Positions 42,128-54,900 of a DNA stretch of 64,000 nucleotides are shown here, piece after piece. The notes under the pieces are model-generated. The model was given only the letters and a program-made list of their open reading frames with translations. It ran no database searches and was not told the DNA's origin. Every line of letters begins with the position of its first letter. Within the stretch, counting starts at the first letter, position 1. This DNA comes from Archivesica marissinica (Eukaryota; Mollusca; Bivalvia; Venerida; Vesicomyidae), in NCBI GenBank assembly GCA_014843695.1, contig CM026386.1, positions 17,221,863-17,285,862 of the forward strand. Reading direction: 5' to 3'. Made by a program: the position numbers and the translations under genes.

Positions 42128-43013
42128 TGGACCGTGGTCCCAAGAGATCGGACAGGTGGGTTTTCTCCGGGTACTCCGGTTTCCTTCCACATGAATGACC
42201 ACATTTACGCTTTCATCCGCACCAAAGAGTTATTACTATAAGTTGTTAAAACTTGCTTCGCAATCTTTGTCCCGGTCGATCTCCTCACGACGTGCACGTC
42301 GTGACCGGGGCACATTCCGCAGCAGCAGCGTAGGATTCTGGGATCTTCTGGTTGTCGATCTTGCGAAGGGGGAATCTCTCCAATTATGTGGATCCACGGC
42401 TATGGCACATCAGGACAGATCTGCCATCTCTTCCAGGTGGTGTTATAGCTGAACACTGGATTTTCGATCTTTCGTTTAGAAGAGATGGCGGACCTGAGGG
42501 AGCGGCAACGGTCGTGGATCCACGCTCCCCCGATCTATACTGTATCTGGACTTGCTTGCGACAATCGACAACCAGATGTCTAACTGTCAGATCCGTATTA
42601 ATGCTGCTGCGGGGTGACCAACAGTGAGGAGTGTGGCCCTACAAAGGACCACGTACAGACCAGGCCTTGTCAACCTGGCCGGCACAGAAAGAAGTAACCA
42701 CCTGATGACGTCTTCATAAGCCACACAGAATACAGAACCGTCAGAGAATACCGAATTATCAACGTAGAAGAACAGGAATAATCATCATAGAAGCATAGGA
42801 ATAATCATCACAGAACACGTATAATTATTATCGAATAACCACCACAGAAGAATCACCTTAGGACAAGAAGAATCACCGTAGACAAGAAGAATCACCTTAG
42901 GACATAACCATCTTAGAAAATACAGTCGCCCAAATGCATTTATGCGGTGGCGACTATAAACAAAATTACATCGTTCGTTCGCAATCTTTGTAAAATAAAT
43001 AAAGTTTAAAACA
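42128..43013 (+). mobile_element. SINE-B 3' part, split by a 707-bp insertion
   Basis: GGTCCCAAGAGATCGGACAG, GGGTTTTCTCCGGGTACTCC, ACGCTTTCATCCGCACC and CTTCGCAATCTTTGT (ending 42270) continue after the insertion as TTCGCAATCTTTGTAAAATA and AATAAAGTTT at 42978-43013. Confidence 0.9.
42271..42977 (+). mobile_element. 707-bp retro-inserted element with long hairpin
   Basis: A 14-bp duplication, TTCGCAATCTTTGT (42257-42270 and 42978-42991), shows target-primed insertion. The 5' end carries a perfect palindrome, TCACGACGTGCACGTCGTGA (42285-42304). Segments at 42317-42433 pair in reverse with 42479-42612 (CCGCAGCAGC, CTGGTTGTCGAT, TGGATCCACG, CCATCTCTTC), forming a long imperfect hairpin. The 3' end has a stem GTCGCC/GGCGAC followed by TATAAACAAAATTA, like the SINE-C tail. 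There is no tRNA-like head and no open frame over about 90 codons. It may be a non-tRNA SINE or a heavily truncated LINE. Confidence 0.85.
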
Positions 43014-43500
43014 AGTGCGTTCATTCTGCTCGGAACATCCCATTTCCCTTACTTGTCTGAATACCAAGTCACCGAAATAAATAGCAATGAGCTTTGGACA
43101 AATCATTTCATGTAATGTGAAACCATTTCAAAATGCAAGGCGCTAGTGCTGCTTGCATTTCTATTCCGATTTGACATATTATTGTCTGTTGTAAGATCTC
43201 TCGCACAGTCTGGATAACGTAATTATTTCGGAAATTGCTATTTAACCAGAATTGCTATGTCGTTCTATTGTGAATGTATTTGCTTCATGAAAAACACGTT
43301 AACTGAATTTGAATGAATCACCGATTGACAGAATCAATTACACAACGATCCAGTCCAGTCACACTTTGATATAATTATTCAGCTGTCGCCATTAAAGTCT
43401 CGTTATGCCTAGTTTTGTCCTTCTTCAGATTACTTCAAATTACATTCTCCACATCACTGTAGGTTAGAATTACGCTGAAGGTGTCGCTATACATTGTGTT
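43014..43500. other. Unassigned DNA before the 36-bp satellite
   Basis: No repeat recognised. Only the last 25 bp (from about 43501, TTCATGTAATAATAATCATA) match the core edge seen at loci 1 and 2. Confidence 0.5.
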
Positions 43501-46500
43501 CATGTAATAATAATCATATAATGTAGGTGTGCGTTTTCTATGTCCTCTAGTATATACTGTAGGTGTGCGTTTTCTATGTCCTTTAGTATATAATGTAGGT
43601 GTGCGTTTTCTATGTCCTCTAGTATATTATGTAGGTGTGCGTTTTCTATGTCCTCTAGTATATAATGTAGGTGAGCGTTTTCTATGTCCTCTAGTATATA
43701 ATGTAGGTGTGCGTTTTCTATGTCCTCTAGTATATAATGTAGGTGTGCGTTTTCTATGTCCTCTTGTATATAATGTAGGTGTGCGTTTTCTATGTCCTCT
43801 AGTATATAATGTAGGTGTGCGTTTTCTATGTCCTCTAGTATATAATGTAGGTGTGCGTTTTCTATGTCCTCTAGTATATAATGTAGGTGTGCGTTTTCTA
43901 TGTCCTCTAGTATATAATGTAGGTGTGCGTTTTCTATGTCCTCTAGTATATAATGTAGGTGTGCGTTTTCTATGTCCTCTAGTATATAATGTAGGTGTGC
44001 GTTTTCTATGTCCTCTAGTATATAATGTAGGTGTGCGTTTTCTATGTCCTCTAGTATATAATGTAGGTGTGCGTTTTCTATGTCCTCTAGTATATAATGT
44101 AGGTGTGCGTTTTCTATGTCCTCTAGTATATATTGTAGGTGTGCGTTTTCTATGTCCTCTAGTATATAATGTAGGTGTGCGTTTTCTATGTCCTCTAGTA
44201 TATAATGTAGGTGTGCGTTTTCTATGTCCTCTAGTATATAATGTAGGTGTGCGTTTTCTATGTCCTCTAGTATATAATGTAGGTGTGCGTTTTCTATGTC
44301 CTCTAGTATATAATGTAGGTGTGCGTTTTCTATGTCCTCTAGTATATAATGTAGGTGTGCGTTTTCTATGTCCTCTAGTATATAATGTAGGTGTGCGTTT
44401 TCTATGTCTTCTAGTATATAATGTAGGTGTGCGTTTTCTATGTCCTCTAGTATATAATGTAGGTGTGCGTTTTCTATGTCCTCTAGTATATAATGTAGGT
44501 GTGCGTTTTCTATGTCCTCTAGTATATAATGTAGGTGTGCGTTTTCTATGTATTCTAGTATATAATGTAGGTGTGCGGTTTCTATGTATTCTAGTATATA
44601 ATGTAGGTGTGCGTTTTATATGTCCTCTAGTATATAATGTAGGTGTGCGGTTTCTATGTCATCTAGTATATAATTTAGGTGTGCGTTTTCTATGTCCTCT
44701 GGTATATAATGTAGGTGTGCGTTTTCTATGTCCTCTACTATATAATGTAGGTGTGCGTTTTCTATGTCCTCTAGTATATATAATGTAGGTGTGCGTTTTC
44801 TATGTCCTCTAGTATATAATGTAGGTGTGCGTTTTCTATGTCCTCTAGTATATAATGTAGGTGTGCGTTTTCTATGTCCTCTAGTATATAATGTAGGTGT
44901 GCGTTTTCTATGTCCTCTAGTATATAATGTAGGTGTGCGTTTTCTATGTCCTCTAGTATATAATGTAGGTGTGCGTTTTCTATGTCCTCTAGTATATAAT
45001 GTAGGTGTGCGTTTTCTATGTCCTCTAGTATATAATGTAGGTGTGCGTTTTCTATGTCCTCTAGTATATAATGTAGGTGTGCGTTTTCTATGTCCTCTAG
45101 TATATAATGTAGGTGTGCGTTTTCTATGTCCTCTAGTATATAATGTAGGTGTGCGTTTTCTATGTCCTCTAGTATATAATGTAGGTGTGCGTTTTCTATG
45201 TCATCTAGTATATAATGTAGGTGTGCGTTTTCTATGTCCTCTAGTATATAATGTAGGTGTGCGTTTTCTATGTCCTCTAGTATATAATGTAGGTGTGCGT
45301 TTTCTATGTTATCTAGTATATAATGTAGGTGTGCGTTTGCTATGTCCTCTAGTATATAATTTAGGTGTGCGTTTTCTATGTATTCTAGTATATAATGTAG
45401 GTGTGCGGTTTCTATGTATTCTAGTATATAATGTAGGTGTGCGTTTTATATGTCCTCTAGTATATAATGTAGGTGTGCGGTTTCTATGTCATCTAGTATA
45501 TAATGTAGGTGTGCGTTTTCTATGTCCTCTGGTATATAATGTAGGTGTGCGTTTTCTATGTCCTCTAGTATATTATGTAGGTGTGCGTTTTCTATGTCCT
45601 CTAGTATAATATACTGTAGGTGTGCGTTTTCTATGTCCTCTAGTATATAATGTAGGTGTGCGTTTTCTATGTCCTCTAGTATATAATGTAGGTGTGCGTT
45701 TTCTATGTCCTCTAGTATATAATGTAGGTGTGCGTTTTCTATGTCCTCTAGTATATAATGTAGGTGTGCGTTTTCTATGTCTTCTAGTATATAATGTAGG
45801 TGTGCGTTTTCTATGTCCTCTAGTATATAATGTAGGTGTGCGTTTTCCATGTCCTCTAGTATATAATGTAGGTGTGCGTTTTCTATGTCTTCTAGTATAT
45901 ATTGTAGGTGTGCGTTTTCTATGTCCTCTAGTATATAATGTAGGTGTACGTTTTCTATGTCCTCTAGTATATAATGTAGGTGTGCGTTTTCTATGTCCTC
46001 TAGTATATAATGTAGGTGTGCGTTTTCTATGTCCTCTAGTATATAATGTAGGTGTGCGTTTTCTATGTCATCTAGTATATAATGTAGGTGTGCGTTTTCT
46101 ATGTCCTCTAGTATATAATGTAGGTGTGCGTTTTCTATGTCCTCTAGTATATAATGTAGGTGTGCGTTTTCTATGTCCTCTAGTATATAATGTAGGTGTG
46201 CGTTTTCTATGTCCTCTAGTATATAATGTAGGTGTGCGTTTTCTATGTCCTCTAGTATATAATGTAGGTGTGCGTTTTCTATGTCCTCTAGTATATAATG
46301 TAGGTGTGCGTTTTCTATGTCCTCTAGTATATAATGTAGGTGTGCGTTTTCTATGTCCTCTAGTATATAATGTAGGTGTGCGTTTTCTATGTCCTCTAGT
46401 ATATAATGTAGGTGTGCGTTTTTATGTCCTCTAGTATATAATGTAGGTGTGCGTTTTCTATGTCCTCTAGTATATAATGTAGGTGTGCGTTTTCTATGTC

Positions 46501-49083
46501 CTCTAGTATATAATGTAGGTGTGCGTTTTCTATGTCCTCTAGTATATAATGTAGGTGTGCGTTTTCTATGTCCTCTAGTATATAATGTAGGTGTGCGTTT
46601 TCTATGTCCTCTAGTATATAATGTAGGTGTGCGTTTTCTATGTCCTCTAGTATATAATGTAGGTGTGCGTTTTCTATGTCCTCTAGTATATAATGTAGGT
46701 GTGCGTTTTCTATGTCCTCTAGTATATAATGTAGGTGTGCGTTTTCTATGTCCTCTAGTATATAATGTAGGTGTGCGTTTTCTATGTCCTCTAGTATATA
46801 ATGTAGGTGTGCGTTTTCTATGTCCTCTAGTATATAATGTAGGTGTGCGTTTTCTATGTCCTCTAGTATATAATGTAGGTGTGCGTTTTCTATGTCCTCT
46901 AGTATATAATGTAGGTGTGCGTTTTCTATGTCCTCTAGTATATAATGTAGGTGTGCGTTTTCTATGTCCTCTAGTATATAATGTAGGTGTGCGTTTTCTA
47001 TGTCCTCTAGTATATAATGTAGGTGTGCGTTTTCTATGTCCTCTAGTATATAATGTAGGTGTGCGTTTTCTATGTCCTCTAGTATATAATGTAGGTGTGC
47101 GTTTTCTATGTCCTCTAGTATATAATGTAGGTGTGCGTTTTCTATGTCCTCTAGTATATAATGTAGGTGTGCGTTTTCTATGTCCTCTAGTATATAATGT
47201 AGGTGTGCGTTTTCTATGTCCTCTAGTATATAATGTAGGTGTGCGTTTTCTATGTCCTCTAGTATATAATGTAGGTGTGCGTTTTCTATGTCCTCTAGTA
47301 TATAATGTAGGTGTGCGTTTTCTATGTCCTCTAGTATATAATGTAGGTGTGCGTTTTCTATGTCCTCTAGTATATAATGTAGGTGTGCGTTTTCTATGTC
47401 CTCTAGTATATAATGTAGGTGTGCGTTTTCTATGTCCTCTAGTATATAATGTAGGTGTGCGTTTTCTATGTCCTCTAGTATATAATGTAGGTGTGCGTTT
47501 TCTATGTCCTCTAGTATATAATGTAGGTGTGCGTTTTCTATGTCCTCTAGTATATAATGTAGGTGTGCGTTTTCTATGTCCTCTAGTATATAATGTAGGT
47601 GTGCGTTTTCTATGTCCTCTAGTATATAATGTAGGTGTGCGTTTTCTATGTCCTCTAGTATATAATGTAGGTGTGCGTTTTCTATGTCCTCTAGTATATA
47701 ATGTAGGTGTGCGTTTTCTATGTCCTCTAGTATATAATGTAGGTGTGCGTTTTCTATGTCCTCTAGTATATAATGTAGGTGTGCGTTTTCTATGTCCTCT
47801 AGTATATAATGTAGGTGTGCGTTTTCTATGTCCTCTAGTATATAATGTAGGTGTGCGTTTCTATGTCCTCTAGTATATAATGTAGGTGTGCGTTTTCTAT
47901 GTCCTCTAGTATATAATGTAGGTGTGCGTTTTCTATGTCCTCTAGTATATAATGTAGGTGTGCGTTTTCTATGTCCTCTAGTATATAATGTAGGTGTGCG
48001 TTTTCTATGTCCTCTAGTATATAATGTAGGTGTGCGTTTTCTATGTCCTCTAGTATATAATGTAGGTGTGCGTTTTCTATGTCCTCTAGTATATAATGTA
48101 GGTGTGCGTTTTCTATGTCCTCTAGTATATAATGTAGGTGTGCGTTTTCTATGTCCTCTAGTATATAATGTAGGTGTGCGTTTTCTATGTCCTCTAGTAT
48201 ATAATGTAGGTGTGCGTTTTCTATGTCCTCTAGTATATAATGTAGGTGTGCGTTTTCTATGTCCTCTAGTATATAATGTAGGTGTGTTCTATGTCCTCTA
48301 GTATATAATGTAGGTGTGCGTTTTCTATGTCCTCTAGTATATAATGTAGGTGTGCGTTTTCTATGTCCTCTAGTATATAATGTAGGTGTGCGTTTTCTAT
48401 GTCCTCTAGTATATAATGTAGGTGTGCGTTTTCTATGTCCTCTAGTATATAATGTAGGTGTGCGTTTTCTATGTCCTCTAGTATATAATGTAGGTGTGCG
48501 TTTTCTATGTCCTCTAGTATATAATGTAGGTGTGCGTTTTCTATGTCCTCTAGTATATAATGTAGGTGTGCGTTTTCTATGTCCTCTAGTATATAATGTA
48601 GGTGTGCGTTTTCTATGTCCTCTAGTATATAATGTAGGTGTGCGTTTTCTATGTCCTCTAGTATATAATGTAGGTGTGCGTTTTCTATGTCCTCTAGTAT
48701 ATAATGTAGGTGTGCGTTTTCTATGTCCTCTAGTATATAATGTAGGTGTGCGTTTTTCTACGTCCTCTAGTATATAATGTAGGTGTGCGTTTTTCTATGT
48801 CCTCTAGTATATAATGTAGGTGTGCGTTTTTCTATGTCCTCTAGTATATAATGTAGGTGTGCATTTTCTATGTCCTCTAGTATATAATATAGGTGTGCGT
48901 TTTCTATGTCCTCTAATATATACTGTAGGTGTGCATTTTTCTATGTCCTCTAGTATATAATGTAGGTGTGCGTTTTTCTATGTCCTCTAGTATATAATGT
49001 AGGTGTGCGTTTTCTATGTCCTCTAGTATATAATGTAGTTGTGCGTTTTCTATGTCCTCTAGTATATAATGTAGATGTGCGTT
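43501..49083 (+). repeat. 36-bp satellite, about 154 copies, open-ended at gap
   Basis: The unit is GTAGGTGTGCGTTTTCTATG plus TCCTCTAGTATATAAT. Copies from about 46.4 to 48.7 kb are virtually identical, while both edges are more varied. A run of unusual variants at 44541-44780 recurs in order at 45371-45600, offset 830 bp. Single-base indels (near 46424, 47860, 48287 and 48753) break otherwise endless frames encoding VRFLCPLVYNVG on plus and YILEDIENAHLH on minus. Monomers after 48750 often have an extra T. It is satellite, not a gene. Confidence 0.97.
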
Positions 49084-50083
49084 NNNNNNNNNNNNNNNNN
49101 NNNNNNNNNNNNNNNNNNNNNNNNNNNNNNNNNNNNNNNNNNNNNNNNNNNNNNNNNNNNNNNNNNNNNNNNNNNNNNNNNNNNNNNNNNNNNNNNNNNN
49201 NNNNNNNNNNNNNNNNNNNNNNNNNNNNNNNNNNNNNNNNNNNNNNNNNNNNNNNNNNNNNNNNNNNNNNNNNNNNNNNNNNNNNNNNNNNNNNNNNNNN
49301 NNNNNNNNNNNNNNNNNNNNNNNNNNNNNNNNNNNNNNNNNNNNNNNNNNNNNNNNNNNNNNNNNNNNNNNNNNNNNNNNNNNNNNNNNNNNNNNNNNNN
49401 NNNNNNNNNNNNNNNNNNNNNNNNNNNNNNNNNNNNNNNNNNNNNNNNNNNNNNNNNNNNNNNNNNNNNNNNNNNNNNNNNNNNNNNNNNNNNNNNNNNN
49501 NNNNNNNNNNNNNNNNNNNNNNNNNNNNNNNNNNNNNNNNNNNNNNNNNNNNNNNNNNNNNNNNNNNNNNNNNNNNNNNNNNNNNNNNNNNNNNNNNNNN
49601 NNNNNNNNNNNNNNNNNNNNNNNNNNNNNNNNNNNNNNNNNNNNNNNNNNNNNNNNNNNNNNNNNNNNNNNNNNNNNNNNNNNNNNNNNNNNNNNNNNNN
49701 NNNNNNNNNNNNNNNNNNNNNNNNNNNNNNNNNNNNNNNNNNNNNNNNNNNNNNNNNNNNNNNNNNNNNNNNNNNNNNNNNNNNNNNNNNNNNNNNNNNN
49801 NNNNNNNNNNNNNNNNNNNNNNNNNNNNNNNNNNNNNNNNNNNNNNNNNNNNNNNNNNNNNNNNNNNNNNNNNNNNNNNNNNNNNNNNNNNNNNNNNNNN
49901 NNNNNNNNNNNNNNNNNNNNNNNNNNNNNNNNNNNNNNNNNNNNNNNNNNNNNNNNNNNNNNNNNNNNNNNNNNNNNNNNNNNNNNNNNNNNNNNNNNNN
50001 NNNNNNNNNNNNNNNNNNNNNNNNNNNNNNNNNNNNNNNNNNNNNNNNNNNNNNNNNNNNNNNNNNNNNNNNNNNNNNNNNNN
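49084..50083. other. Assembly gap, exactly 1000 N
   Basis: The satellite enters the gap on the left and does not reappear on the right (TTGCAATTAATCC). The round size suggests a placeholder, so the true satellite length is unknown. Confidence 0.99.
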
Positions 50084-50190
50084 TTGCAATTAATCCTATA
50101 TGCGTATAAATTAGATGGGAGCTACGACATTTTTAGTTCTTATCAGATATATTGATAAGGTGCGCATGATTTTTTAGAATAAAAGGTTCG

Positions 50191-50520
<330 letters not shown>

Positions 50521-50948
50521 CAGTGATTATAAGAATTGCCCACGCCAAGTACGCATACATTTAGCGAACGAAAGCGATTTTAATTATTTGTAGATACGTC
50601 TTAAAGACAATCTTGTTTGGGTGTTAAAAATAGTGTCCATTAATGAATCATCACAGCCGGTTCTTGTTTTATGAGATAGCGTAGTTGTGATGATTCAGAA
50701 GCAAGCCCTGTCTTCAACATCGTTGGGATATCTCCGTATCAATTAAGACCAATTAGCCGAGGATTAAGTTATGTACGCGCTCCGGGCTTATCAGATAAAC
50801 CGTTATGTTGTAGCCCAGAGAAATGTGTCAGGTATAGTTGTTTACGACCTGTCCAATTTGGAACACTTCAGTTGTCATGTGAGAGCAACCTCTGTATGTA
50901 AACGTATTAATTACTTCGATGTCATGTTGCGTACCTACTGAGATGGTG
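50521..50948. other. Unassigned DNA with a short hairpin
   Basis: TGAATCATCACA (50644-50655) and TGTGATGATTCA (50686-50697) form a perfect 12-bp stem around a 30-bp loop. Nothing else is recognised. Confidence 0.6.
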
Positions 50949-51385
50949 ATGGTTATAAATTGTTCTCGCATTTCCCAGATAAGGTTATTTAGGGTCAACT
51001 GGCAACCATATAACCTCATACAGTTTGGATTCATTATTGGAGGCATTCCGAGCAGAGAATTAACGTGGGTCATACTAAATCATAGGATTTATTTGGAGAT
51101 AGCCATCAGACGGGTTTTATAATTACCTGCGTCAGTGTTTGGTTCAGTGCTTAAGTATTTCTATGGCATTCCAGGCAACTAATGACGTATTTTGTAGTAA
51201 ATACTGATACAAACGGATTTAGCCTTCATTTTGTGTATTGCTGGTGTTGGGGGAGTTGCTTAAACTGAGATGTATCGTACTGTTGTAGCTGGGTTCCGTG
51301 TATTTCTCTCGCATTTCTAGATAAGGTTATTTAGGGTCACCTGACAAACATATAACCTCATACCGCTTGGATTCAGTTAATTATG
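50949..51385. repeat. Direct repeat pair of about 85 bp
   Basis: CTCGCATTTC, AGATAAGGTTATTTAGGGTC, CATATAACCTCATAC and TTGGATTCA at 50962-51035 recur at 51308-51378, about 345 bp apart, with scattered substitutions. Confidence 0.85.
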
Positions 51386-51978
51386 TTACAGGGCATGGAA
51401 CAACACGTATTAGACATTTATATTAATAGTTGTTTCACTCTATACGATAAAATACGTGTATTTTATTCGTGTTTCATATACGCTATGGCTATGTCTAGTG
51501 ACATGCCATTCTAAAACGTATATTACGGATTATTAATAATTTATCGCGTTTTTATGGAAGTATACGTAACTATATATATTATTCATTTTCGTACATAGGT
51601 TAAGTTTGTAATTATGATTTCTTACTCGATAAAAACGTACGCCTAGCTCGAATAATATAATGAACTTACCCGTATATTCGTTGAAGCCGCTTGAGTACTG
51701 AGACTGTTCTAATCGGACTATATTTATATAGAAGCGTTGGTTATTTATGGATCGGTTCGTAGTCTATATTTATAGAATGGTACGAGATAGCTATTTATAA
51801 AGCTATTACCAATAGTGACGCGTATACACAACAAGTAAAGAGCTCGGTAGTGGTGGCGTATACGCAACAACCAAAGAGATCGGTAGTTGCGCGATATATC
51901 ATCAATAGGCTCTATAGTGATGACGTATACGCAACAAGTGATGACGTATACACAACACCCAAAGAGACGCATGTACTA
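51386..51978. other. Flank of the 48-bp satellite
   Basis: AT-rich. Near the satellite, GACG(C/T)(G/A)TATACGCAACAA-type motifs recur at about 51818, 51857, 51925 and 51944 with GAGCTCGGTAGT/GAGATCGGTAGT, a small degenerate repeat. No gene. Confidence 0.55.
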
Positions 51979-54900
51979 CTACGGTGTATCAAACTAAATA
52001 ACTACGACGTACAAGTATACAATAGTCTACTGTGTCTCAAACTAAATAACTACGACGTACACGTATACAATAGTCTGTGGTGTCTCAAACTAAATAACTA
52101 CGACGTACAAGTATACAATAGTCTGTGGTGTCTCAAACTAAATAACTACGACGTACACGTATACAATAGTCTGTGGTGTCTCAAACTAAATAACTACGAC
52201 GTACAAGTATACAATAGTCTACGGTGTCTCAAACTAAATAACTACGACGTACAAGTATACAATAGTCTGTGGTGTATCAAACTAAATAACTACGACGTAC
52301 AAGTATACAATAGTCTACTGTGTCTCAAACTAAGTAACTACGACGTACAAGTATACAATAGTATGTGGTGTCTCAAACTAAATAACTACGACGTACAAGT
52401 ATACAATAGTATGTGGTGTATCAAACTAAATAACTACGACGTACAAGTATACAATAGTCTGCGGTGTCTCAAACTAAATAGCTACGACGTACAAGTATAC
52501 AATAGTCTGTGGTGTATCAAACTAAATAACTACGACGTACAAGTATACAATAGTCTGTGGTGTATCAAACTAGATAACTACGACGTACAAGTATACAATA
52601 GTCTACGGTGTCTCAAACTAAATAGCTACGACGTACAAGTATACAATAGTCTGTGGTGTCTCAAACTAAATAACTACGACGTACAAGTATACAATAGTCT
52701 GTGGTGTCTCAAACTAAATAACTACGACGTAAGAGTATACAATAGTCTGTGGTGTCTCAAACTAAATAACTACGACGTACGAGTATACAATAGTCTGTGA
52801 TGTATCAAACTAAATAACTACGACGTACATGTATACAATAGTGTGCTGTGTCTCAAACTAAATAGCTACGACGTACAAGTATACAATAGTCTGTGGGGTA
52901 TCAAACTAAATAACTACGACGTACAAGTATACAATAGTATGTGGTGTCTCAAACTAAATAACTACGAGGTACAAGTATACAATAGTCTGCGGTGTATCAA
53001 ACTAAATAACTACGACGTACAAGTATACAATAGTCTACGGTGTCTCAAACTAAATAACTACGACGTACAAGTATACAATAGTATGCGTTGTCTCAAACTA
53101 AATAACTACGACGTACAAGTATACAATAGTATGTGGTGTCACAAACTAAATAACTACGACGTACGAGTATACAATAGTCTGTGATGTATCAAACTAGATA
53201 ACTACGACGTACAAGTATACAATAGTCTGTGATGTATCAAACTAGATAACTACGACGTACAAGTATACAATAGTTTGTGGTGTCTCAAACTAAATAACTA
53301 CGACGTAAAAGTATACAATAGTTTGTGTTGTCTCAAACTAAATAACTACGACGTACAAGTATACAATAGTGTGCGGTATATCAAACTAAATAGCTAAGAC
53401 GTACAAGTATACAATAGTCTACGGTGTCTCAAACTAAATAACTACGACGTACAAGTATACAATAGTGTGCGGTGTATCAAACTAAATAACTACGACGTAC
53501 AAGTATACAATAGTCTGTGGTGTATCAAACTAAATAACTACGACGTACATATATACAATAGTGTACTGTGTCTCAAACTAAATAACTACGACGTACAAGT
53601 ATACAATAGTCTGTGGTGTCTCAAACTAAATAACTACGACGTACATGTATACAATAGTGTACTGTGTCTCAAACTAAATAACTACGACGTACAAGTATAC
53701 AATATGATGTGATGTCTCAAACTAAATAACTACGACGTACAAGTATACAATAGTCTACGGTGTCTCAAACTAAATAACTACGACGTACAAGTATACAATA
53801 GTCTACGGTGTCTCAAACTAAATAGCTACGACGTACAAGTATACAATAGTCTGTGGTGTATCAAACTAAATAACTACGACGTACAAGTATACAATAGTCT
53901 GTGGTGTCTCAAACTAAATAACTACGACGTACAAGTATACAATAGTCTGTGGTGTATCAAACTAAATAACTACGACGTACAAGTATACAATAGTCTGTGG
54001 TGTATCAAACTAGATAACTACGACGTACAAGTATACAATAGTCTACGGTGTCTCAAACTAAATAGCTACGACGTACAAGTATACAATAGTCTGTGGTGTC
54101 TCAAACTAAATAACTACGACGTACAAGTATACAATAGTATGTGGTGTCTCAAACTAAATAACTACGACGTACAAGTATACAATAATATGTGATGTATCAA
54201 ACTAAATAACTACGACGTACAAGTATACAATAGTGTGCGGTATATCAAACTAGATAACTACGACGTACACGTATACAGTAGTCTGTGATGTATCAAACTA
54301 AATAACTACGACGTACACGTATACAATAGTCTGTGATGTATCAAACTAAATAACTACGACTTACGAGTATACACTAGTCTGTGGTGTCTCAAACTAAATA
54401 ACTACGACGTACGAGTATACAATAGTATGTGGTGTCTCAAACTAGATAACTACGACGTACAAGTATACAATAGTCTACGGTGTATCAAACTAAATAACTA
54501 CGACGTACAAGTATACAATAGTCTACTGTGTCTCAAACTAAATAACTACGACGTACAAGTATACAATAGTATGTGGTGTCTCAAACTAAATAACTACGAC
54601 GTACAAGTATACAATAGTCTGTGGTGTCTCAAACTAAATAACTACGACGTACAAGTATACAATAGTCTACGGTGTCTCAAACTAAATAACTACGACGTAC
54701 AAGTATACAATAGTATGCGTTGTCTCAAACTAAATAACTACGACGTACAAGTATACAATAGTATGTGGTGTCTCAAACTAAATAACTACGACGTACAAGT
54801 ATACAATAGTCTGTGGTGTATCAAACTAAATAACTACGACGTACAAGTATACAATAGTCTGTGGTGTCTCAAACTAAATAACTACGACGTAAAAGTATAC

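Noticed and set aside
42700..42760. Hammerhead ribozyme core (CTGATGA) in the 42.3-kb element
   Set aside because: The required GAAA and paired stems are not found at suitable spacing.
46449..47873. A 474-codon open frame on the plus strand
   Set aside because: It is the 36-bp satellite read in frame. Its ends are set by single-base indels, and the neighbouring frames are made the same way.
43501..49083. CRISPR array
   Set aside because: Repeats are directly adjacent with no unique spacers, and the surroundings are eukaryotic SINEs.
48950..50109. Open frames spanning the N run
   Set aside because: They exist only because unknown bases are read through.
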